Origin: Macrothele yani
Taxonomy: Eukaryota; Arthropoda; Arachnida; Araneae; Macrothelidae
Direction of reading: 5' to 3'
Assembly: GCA_039090855.1 (NCBI GenBank)
Contig: CM077005.1
Coordinates: 75,450,607-75,514,606 of the forward strand
Length of the DNA: 64,000 nt
The position numbers were made by a program, and so were the translations under genes. This document shows positions 56,050 through 64,000 of the stretch, in pieces. The notes beneath the pieces were generated by a model. The model worked only from the letters and a program-made list of their open reading frames with translations, had not been told where the DNA came from and searched no databases. Within the stretch, counting starts at the first letter, position 1. Every line of letters starts with the position of its first letter.

Positions 56050-57830
56050 AAGCAAGAAAGATGACACCGAATTTTCGGTTGAAATGAGTACGTCTTTTGA
56101 ATCCGTTCTGACGTGAATTAAATGTATCAAAGTTATTCAAAGTCAATGGAACTGGTTTCGAAAACAATCAACCGGTTTCTACAATCGATAAAACATCCAG
56201 AAATAGAAACATCTACTTTTTTCCATCAGCGGCTAAAAAGGATATTACGAAAATTAACAAATGCCGCACAAAAAGTTTCTCATAGCACAAGGTAGATATA
56301 AGAGACGAAAAGATTTTCAAATCGAACAGTTAAATGAAGAAATGCAGAAGAAAACATGATATGGTGTCTACGTCTTCTAGAGAAAGAATTTTGCATAATG
56401 GAAACGATGAAAATTTGAGAAAAATATTCTTCACGGAAAAAGCTATGCTAAGGAAAAAAATCCTCAAATACGTCTCCCGGAAAAAGAAATAGATAGAAAA
56501 AGCTTTCGACCTTTATGCCCCTAGCGGGGAATCTTTTACTATTTAAGGAGGCACTATATTAGCGAATGGTGTTTTGTAAAAATTAATTTCTCAATAGTGT
56601 TCTTAGAAGCGGCGATACAGCCGCAAACTGAAGTACACAAACACGACCTACTGACAGAACTGTGAACTACAAAATTCCTCATATACTAGCCTAAATTGTT
56701 CTACAAGGTAAATAGCATCCGGTGTTGAAATAATTTTTTTTTAAAATGCACATGTATAAGTAGAGATACTCAGAAAAACAGATTAAGAATTTGCGCCACC
56801 TAGCGTCAAAATTGTGCTGTCTTTGGGGGAAAAATACGCACACAGAGTTTGCATAGTCAGTATTATCGGACCGAAGAAAGAAGATTTTTCAATCGGGTTT
56901 TTAGTCCCGCGGATATTGCTGTAAACGGAAAAGCGAGTTTACGCCCTCAGATGACAGACTTGTGTGTCTTGAGTTTATATGAGAAGCATTTCGCAGCAGA
57001 AACACACTCCAACAAAGAAAAACTTTTGAATCGGACTCCTAGAAGTAGAGATGTCAACAAAAGCAAGATATGCATCTACGCCTCCTGGCGGAAAATCCAT
57101 GCAATATTTTAAGAAGAAAGTATTTTCAAAAGGTTTTTCGGTGTAAGAGGTATCGGTTCACGAAAGAATTTTTTCAATCGAGTTTTCAGGAGCTCAGATT
57201 TTGCCGCAAATATGTTAAAAGCAGAAATTAGCGCTTGCGTCCCCCTGGTAGGAAAACCATTCCTTGACAAATATTAGAAATTGTATGCAAAGAATGTCTC
57301 AACAGGAGCTGCACGCGATGCAAGAGGAATTTTTTAAATCGGAGTTTCAGAAGCAGAGATATCGGAGTAAACGCAATTTACCTTAATGCCCTCCAGCGGA
57401 AAGTCTATGAATTACTCTAAAATTTTGAAATTATATGAAAGATATGCCACACCGGAAACTCTGTCCAACCAGGAAGGGATTCCGAAAATGTTTATCAACG
57501 AAAAATTCCGAAAAGGTTTATCGACATAGTCGAATCTGTCCAGGAAAGAATTTTTTCAGTCGAGCTTTTAGAAGCTCAGATTTTGCTGCAATTACATCCA
57601 AAGCAGAAATTTACGCTTACGTCCCCTGGCGGCCAAACTACTTTTTACCAAAAATGAGAACATATATATGCAAAAGATTTCCCATCAGGAGCTGTATCCT
57701 TTGCAGTATTTTTTTTCAAATCGGAGTTTTAGAAGCAGAGATATCGGGTAAAACGCAATTCACTTTCACGCTCCTAGCGGAAAACCTATGCATAACTTGA
57801 AAAAGTGATTGCAAATTTTTAACATGGCTT
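56050..57830 (+). repeat. Family B array (composite copy 5) with head segment
   Basis: Head segment aagaaagatgacaccgaatt at 56050-56168, then aaccggtttctacaatcgat and diverged B units: aaaattaacaaatgccgcac, cgcctcctggcgg, ttttgctgcaattacatcc, aaatcggagttttagaagca. No family A units follow. Confidence 0.78.
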
Positions 57831-58620
57831 CCCCGATAACTCTGCTTCTAAAAGTCCGATTTAAAAGTTCTTTTAACACAGGATAGCACTTACCGTGTGG
57901 AATATTTTCAAATAAATTGCGGATCTTTTAGTTCTTCAAATTTCTTGTGCTAAAAGTGTTAATGCGTGTTTCTCTTTATAAACGCATTCCTCTTCTAAAA
58001 TTCCTACTGAAAATTCCTTTTTCATTGTATGCAATTCCCCAAAGTAAAGACTGGAAACATTATCCTACTTAAATAGTACACAATTGTCAAGTAAAGGGGA
58101 ATAAATGCCAAAACTTTTTTCCACCATCTCTGCTTTACGTATTTTAAACATTATTTTTCTGTATTGCAGCTTCTGCTATGAAGAATACGTTTTACATATT
58201 TTCTAGTTTCATTATCCAAAATCCTTCTTCGAGGAGGATATTTCTACTTGAAAGAGTTTCATCGATTGAAAGATATTCGATATTCCTCAACAATGTCCTT
58301 TTTTCTTTCTTTCTTTTTTTTTTTTTTTTGGTAAAACACTCTTATAACGAAGAGCATTTTACTCTCATTTTTTCTTGAAGTAACGCACAGTTTTTCTGCT
58401 TGGAGCGTAAATTTATATCATGTTTTTCTCAATACCTGCCTTTCTAATTTTGCGATTTGAAAATCTGTTTTTACGATGATATCTTACCCTATGATAAACT
58501 TGTACACAGTTTGTTAATTTTCGTAACACACTTTCCAGCCTATATTGTTAGTAAATAGCTAATTCTATTTCCTGATGTTTTATCAATTGTAGAATTTCGG
58601 TTGACTTTCTTTTCTAACGA
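57831..58620 (-). repeat. Family B repeat in inverted orientation
   Basis: On the minus strand it begins caaccgaaattctacaattg, then ataaaacatcaggaaatag, and follows the start of the B array at 56165 (acgaaaattaacaaa is shared). It therefore points toward 56050-57830, forming an imperfect inverted pair meeting near 57830. Confidence 0.72.
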
Positions 58621-58639
58621 TTTTCATTCACTATGATTT

Positions 58640-58935
58640 ACCATCCCAACACTGTATATACAGTATAAATTATGATCATCATCCTAACACAGTATATGTA
58701 AATTATGATTACCATCCTAACACTGTATATATAAATTACGATTACCATCCTAACACTGTATATATAAATTATGATCATCATCCTAACACAGTATATATAA
58801 ATCATGATTACTATCCTAACACTGTATATATAAATTATTATGATTACCATCCTAACACTGTATATATAAATTATGATTACCATCCTAACACTGTATATAT
58901 AAATTATGATTACCATCCTTACACCGTATATTTAA
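58640..58935. repeat. ~33-bp AT-rich minisatellite
   Basis: About nine units of the plan ccatcctaacactgtatata, then taaattatgatta. Unit length is 32-36 bp. It is open on the minus strand by chance of a period near a multiple of three. Confidence 0.92.
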
Positions 58936-61900
58936 AATTAGGCGGTTTTTCCCTGTATATTTAAAATTAGGCGGTTTTTCCCGTATATTTACTTTTTGCT
59001 GAATTTTTAGATATTAAAAACTGTGCTTTCAAATAATTTTTTCTGCAGGAAAGGCTTCAAAAGACATATTCATTACAATAGAAAATTCGATGTCATTTAC
59101 CATATTTTTACTGGCAAAGGGATGATAAATTACTAACAAGAACTGGATGACATATCATTATTGCACCGTATTACAATTTACGGTTAACTGGATACCCTTC
59201 TTGCATACTGGCCTATGTGAAAAGCGGATACTACTTCGATTTTTGTTGTAGGACGTCGTACGTCTCGCAACAGAAATCGAACAGCTCTCTTGCATTCTGT
59301 TATTGGGCATCAAACAGTTAAGCACTTGTTAGAAGCGAAAGGGTTTGACACTTCCAAATAGGAAAATCGCCAAATGTCCTTCTTACAAGATAGTTGTTTT
59401 ATCAATACTCAAGCAATTACAGTACTTTCCGCTTAATGATTAACACATTTTATCGGAAATATCTGAATAAGTGATTTTTGAGATTTTCAGACTGTGATGT
59501 CCGTATTTTACGCCAAGGAATCAAACTGAACGCCTAGCATCGATACGGTTTGAACAGCAGCAACAACTACCCATCCACTATAAACTTCATAAATCGGCGT
59601 AAATCGATCGAAATGTCTTCAATTCCAACTGCATTCGAATTTTCAGAGCAATTCATCTGGTATAGAGCTCAGTTTGTAACCAAGGAGAGTAAAATAAAAA
59701 TGTGCAGGATGGCAAAACTTTTTTCTCTTCTCGGAAACTTTGAATAGCTGACTCGTAGCATATTTCCTTCACAAACGTGTGACGCCTGAAGTACAAGTAT
59801 CCCGACGAAGGCTCGGTATGACTTTGACTGATTTAGGAAGAGAAAATCCAGTTGGATTCCAAAGTGGGAAAGGAGGAGGGAAATAAGAACGATTTAAATT
59901 TCAGATTATGTTCCATTCATTTCTCTCCCTTCGTCCCGTGTGAATATGTGTGTTTAAGAGCAAAATATCGCTCAGCGTGTTGACTTCTTCCGCGAGAAAG
60001 ATTTGCATGGAGGAATGAGATGTCTCTAGGAAAAGAGAACAAGAAGAGGGCCGGGAGGGGTGGGGAGGGTCCTTGAAGAGTTTCCATAGTAACGCAAATC
60101 GATGAGATGGGTAATCAGAATTATTCCTTGTTGGTTTCGAATCTCAAGATTGGATACATTGGCTGAAGAGACCGCCACTACAAAAGCCCCGGAATAAAAT
60201 GAATTCCTCGGTAAAGAAAAAAAAATGGGGGGAGGGGGAAACGCTGCTCAGAGCTGATTAATGGCAGTACCTATTATGGAACGTTTCTCAACTTTTGTGC
60301 TTCTTTTAGATAAGTTTGGTACTTACAAATTGAAGTGGATTGCATTTGAATCACACGGAGTGGATTACGCAAGCAACGCTTTAATTTTGATCCCATCATG
60401 GAGTTATTGGGTAACAATGGAAATCATTTAACGTGCATTCGGAATTACCTAACATATCTAAATGTGGAATGGTTCGATATTTTAATATAATAAGACTGCA
60501 CATGGCATAGTTTCGCGCTAATAAATGTAAAATGTGGTTTCCGTAGGAATTACACAAAAAATTCAATTGTGAGATGGTCAAATATTGTAAGAGACTAAAT
60601 ATGAGAATGGTCTAGAGTGCAGTTCAATGCTTAATTATATGTTACATTTCTTCAAATCACTGCATAAAGATAATAGGCTATTTGGAGTTTCCGAAAGGAA
60701 ATTTAATTTACAAGAGAATGAGAAATCCAGAATTTGGAGGATTCTGATAATTGTCTGCTGTGAGAATTATAAGAATGCATTGAGCTTGGTCATGTCACGC
60801 GTGAAGTTTTACAATATGTCCTCTAAGTTTGATTGGTGTGCTATGTGAAACACCTGCTGGAGTTTTTAAAAAAAATGTCACATGGTCCAGATTATGGTCG
60901 TTTGGCCGCCCTATTGCTTAATTTTCCTTTAAGTGTACCTCCGTAATTAATAGTCCGATTTTAATTTTTTAAATCTCGTTTTACTCCTTCCCAAAAGACA
61001 AATAAAGTTGGTCACGACATATATTGGTAAGCTAAAAGTTTTGAAGCAAAGCTTGAGATTTAAAAAAATGGAAAAATCACGATTCTTTGATCAAAAGTGT
61101 TATAAACGTTCTTGAGCAAAAATTGTGCTTTTGTATACAAAAGTTAATGTTCAGTTTCAAATGAATCTTAAATAGTACGAGGGAGTAGATAATAATAGTA
61201 TTAAAACTGATAACATGTTATTTAAAAAACAATAATATAGATTGAAAATATTGTGAAATCAGTATTTCTTCATGATTATTTATACGGGATTTTGCACTGG
61301 TCTATATTTCCTGATGATTAATTATTTATACGGGTTTTTGCATTGTTTCTGCATTTATAAAATTCCCAGCACCCTTTCTTCAACCTTCTAAAGGGACGTA
61401 GTTCTGGCAATTACAGAGTTCAGAGAAATCTTTAGGTCCGATTGGATAATCTGTCATTTGAGAATTAAATTGTCCTCCTGCTCCATGTGACCACATTCAA
61501 ATGGACTGAGCTTTGCAGACACCTCTGTAACATAAATCCTTATAAAATATAAAATACAAAAAAAGTCTTTATCAAATGCATAAAAAAGGGATTTAGCTCG
61601 CATTAGGTCACTAATATTTATATTTTAAGTTCCTTCTCTCTGTGCTCGTGTCAGACCTCTCAGTATAGCCAATGGTTTTTCGCGAATTGGTACCATTAGG
61701 GGAATGTGTCATTTTCCATATCTTGTTTCTTCAACAAACTTTTCTATCTCTTTCATAAAGCTTGGTATTTGTCGTTCAAAAATTTATCCATGGGTTACTT
61801 TTCCTGTCATGTCTTTAGTCATGATGAATTCGGTAAAACATTTTACCTCTTTGACACTGTCATCTGGCAGATCTTTATTTTTTATGAATGTCTTTAGCAA

Positions 61901-62084
61901 TAAGCGATGTAAAGCTTACGCTTGCATGGCAAAATTCTCACAGCACGATAATAATGCTTTTCGGAGAGTACGGTCACAATAATCTTTGGCGAATGGTTTT
62001 ATTCAGTTAAAATAAAATATTTTCCGCTCCATCCACTGCTTACTGCAAATTTTCCAAAACCAGTAATACCGTCTTTCTTTCCAA
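58936..62084. other. No recognisable feature over ~3.1 kb
   Basis: The longest stretch without a recognised element. All ORFs are short and without known domains. No RNA gene seen. 59550-59747 and 60627-60848 are the longest open stretches and look random. Confidence 0.45.
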
Positions 62085-62420
62085 ATATATTTTCTTTTGC
62101 TAGACGAAAAACTAAATATATAGAACAATAATTAAAATATATTTTCTTTTGCTAGATGAAAAACTAAATATATAGAACAATAATTAAAATATATTTTCCT
62201 TTGCTAGATGAAAAACTAAATATATAGAATAATAATTAAAATATATTTTCTTTTGCTAGATGAAAAACTAAATATATGGAACAATAATTAAAATATATTT
62301 TCCTTTGCTAGATGAAAAACTAAATACATACAATAATAATGAAAATATATTTTCTTTTGCTAGATGAAAACTAAATATATAGAACAATAATTAAACTATA
62401 TTTTCTTTTGCAAGATGAAA
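62085..62420. repeat. ~53-bp AT-rich minisatellite, about six units
   Basis: Each unit holds tattttcttttgctagatga, then aaaactaaatatatagaaca and ataattaaaa. Units are highly similar, so the expansion is recent. Confidence 0.92.
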
Positions 62421-62499
62421 AACTCTACGCCAAGAAATATATTCGTAAACTATTATGATCGTAGCAGTTCTATACACACAGGCCACTGAATTAAAAACT

Positions 62500-63290
62500 T
62501 TCATTCAATAACGGGTTGGACCTCCTTTAACCGGAATTATTGCACCCATGTCGCTTGGCACAGATTCTATAAAGTGTTGGTGTGCATTCTCGGATCTCTT
62601 TTTCTAACATACCCCATACATTACCAATAGATTTCAGATCCTGGGTTTATACAAACCAGTCGAGGTGGTGGAAGTAGCTGTCATGCTGGCTTAAACACTG
62701 CTGAACACATCTTGCGTGATGGATTGTAGTCAATGAAGCAGCCGTAATCTCCTCAATAAAAAGTCAATATTGCAGGATGGGCTTGATGGGCAACAATATT
62801 TAGATAATCCTTGGAAAATTCCAGACCTTCTAGCAATATTAGGGGGACTCGTTCCGTACAACAGAACGCGCTCTACAATCGACATCACCTCCATAACCTT
62901 GAGTTGTTTTATTTTAACAATGCAAGCTTGATCCATTGCTTCATGGGGCTATTGCCAAAAAGTGTACAGCTACTCATCGGACAACATGACGCTTATTTGA
63001 ATCTTCCAGTGTCCAGTCACGATGTTCCTAACACCACTGTAAACGTACTTTCCGATTCTTCCCAGAAATCAGAAGTTTCCTTGTATGCATGCGACTGCTG
63101 ATACAGATCCTCTTCTGTTCCGTGCTCATAATTCACTTAAGTATAGATCAGAAATAGCTTTTACTGGATGCTTCAATCAATTACTGCCCACAGGAAGTCT
63201 TGTTTATCGGTACATGTCTTTTCAGACGACGGTGATCTCTTTCCTGACAGATTGTCGTCGCGCCATAGATATGCCTTTTAGGTGAAAAAT
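62500..63290 (-). pseudogene. Decayed Tc1-like transposase
   Basis: Minus-strand pieces over the whole protein: DHRRLKRHV-like sequence near 63210, KPLISGKNRKVRLQW near 63055-63010, DWTLEDSNKRHVV near 63005-62970 (the first catalytic region follows, eroded), HARCVQQCLSQHDSYFHHLD near 62715-62655, DLKSIGNVWGMLEKEIRE near 62640-62590 and the C-terminus HFIESVPSDMGAI and KGGPTRY, ending near 62505. The catalytic glutamate of the IEN motif reads glycine (IGN). Many stops. No termini recognised. Confidence 0.75.
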
Positions 63291-64000
63291 GTGGGTTATT
63301 TTTGCACTAATTAAAGACCCGAGATATCTCCCCCTTTGAGGAACCAATCATCTCTACGGGTTTTTGAAATGGTTGTTCCAGCCACAATAAGAACTCCGAA
63401 AGATCTTTTTGTTTTTTCCTATTATGATAAACATTACTGATGATTACTGACAAGCGGCAATTTTAAATAGTTGCTTGACCACGTGGTGACGCACGTGACC
63501 ACGTACTAGCATTTTGCATGTGCGCGTTCAGGTAATCTGCATACAATTTCTAATTCATTGGGCGGTGTGTGTGTGTTCTTTTCTAACTATTACGTACACT
63601 TCTTCATCAGCCCACAGATATCTTGTTTTCTGATTTACCGTTGCCGGACAGTCTTGGAAGTTCTTCTTACATGCATACATTACACTGAATTCAGCAGCAG
63701 AGTGCGGCAATATTGGTGTACAAGCTGTTATGGTCTGTGAAATATCGGCCTGATAGTCCGCTGTTGAATACATTCAAGGTTAGTATCTCATATTTAGTAG
63801 GACCATTCTTGTCTACTTGCCAGATACCTACACAAAGTCCAGACCATTTTCTGATGATGAAGCTGGCCGTTCAGGATCAGGTTTCTGGGCAATACAAATA
63901 ATATGTTGATTTTTCCTTTTTACGGTGGCTTTTTAAAGTATTTTAGATTTTCTCATAAAAAAAACTCTGAAAAGAATACCTTCCTTTCGTCCCTAAACTT
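63291..64000. other. No recognisable feature
   Basis: Nothing recognised up to the window edge. Confidence 0.4.

Noticed and set aside
58638..58916. 92-residue minus-strand ORF of repeated VIIIYIYSVR
   Set aside because: It is a translation of the 33-bp minisatellite; the near-multiple-of-three period keeps it open by chance.
58936..62084. Host gene exons in the unrecognised 3-kb stretch
   Set aside because: No ORF over ~75 codons, no recognisable domain and no paired splice signals that support an exon.

Overview
This window looks like arthropod nuclear DNA, most likely from a chelicerate such as a spider. It is AT-rich and almost wholly built of transposable elements and their debris. I recognise no host protein-coding gene, rRNA or functional tRNA gene. 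The organism call rests on the mixture of element families: many Tc1/mariner transposons, a tRNA-derived SINE, an APE-type LINE, an RTE-like fragment, and two different Penelope-like retroelements (PLEs). One PLE appears to be a selenocysteine-encoding Naiad-type element, a kind reported from spiders. The species call is an inference, not something read directly.

Layout. 0-3.2 kb: decayed mariner and Tc1 remnants. 3.3-9.2 kb: two long copies of a composite repeat made of ~145-bp minisatellite units (family A), an inverted-repeat MITE (family F) and a second repeat family (B). 9.4-16.5 kb: a nearly perfect 7-kb palindrome formed by two head-to-head copies of a PLE, bounded on both sides by (TA)n. 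16.5-20.9 kb: a row of four Tc1/mariner-type elements or fragments. 21.5-29.6 kb: a third A/F composite, split by a ~6.3-kb two-ORF LINE on the minus strand with a recognisable target-site duplication. 29.9-36.3 kb: an internally deleted mariner, a TA-flanked MITE, a SINE, an RTE-like LINE fragment, an inverted mariner fragment and a 0.8-kb foldback hairpin. 36.5-41.6 kb: SINEs, a MITE interrupted by an A element, and a canonical PLE with RT and GIY-YIG endonuclease. 43.0-44.3 kb: a Tc1 with intact termini but a defective catalytic triad. 46.0-48.1 kb: a ~45-bp minisatellite and a foldback made of PLE tail sequence. 48.9-51.9 kb: B and A arrays meeting head to head, with a SINE insertion. 52.1-55.7 kb: two mariner pseudo-elements in opposite orientation. 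56.0-58.6 kb: B arrays in inverted arrangement. 58.6-62.4 kb: unrecognised sequence between two AT-rich minisatellites. 62.5-63.3 kb: a Tc1 remnant.

No gene set here forms a host pathway. The functional story is that of mobile elements: DDE/D transposases (all broken), retroelement RTs and endonucleases, and non-autonomous passengers. The most striking object is the PLE palindrome. Its RT reading frame has a CxC motif upstream, then a single in-frame TGA, then 65 more open codons resembling the RT thumb, and then a hairpin 12 nt past the TAA that matches the eukaryotic SECIS pattern in every part. Both copies carry the TGA and the hairpin. Also notable are three short hairpins of template-switch type in unrelated elements, and reciprocal nesting of the A and F repeat families.
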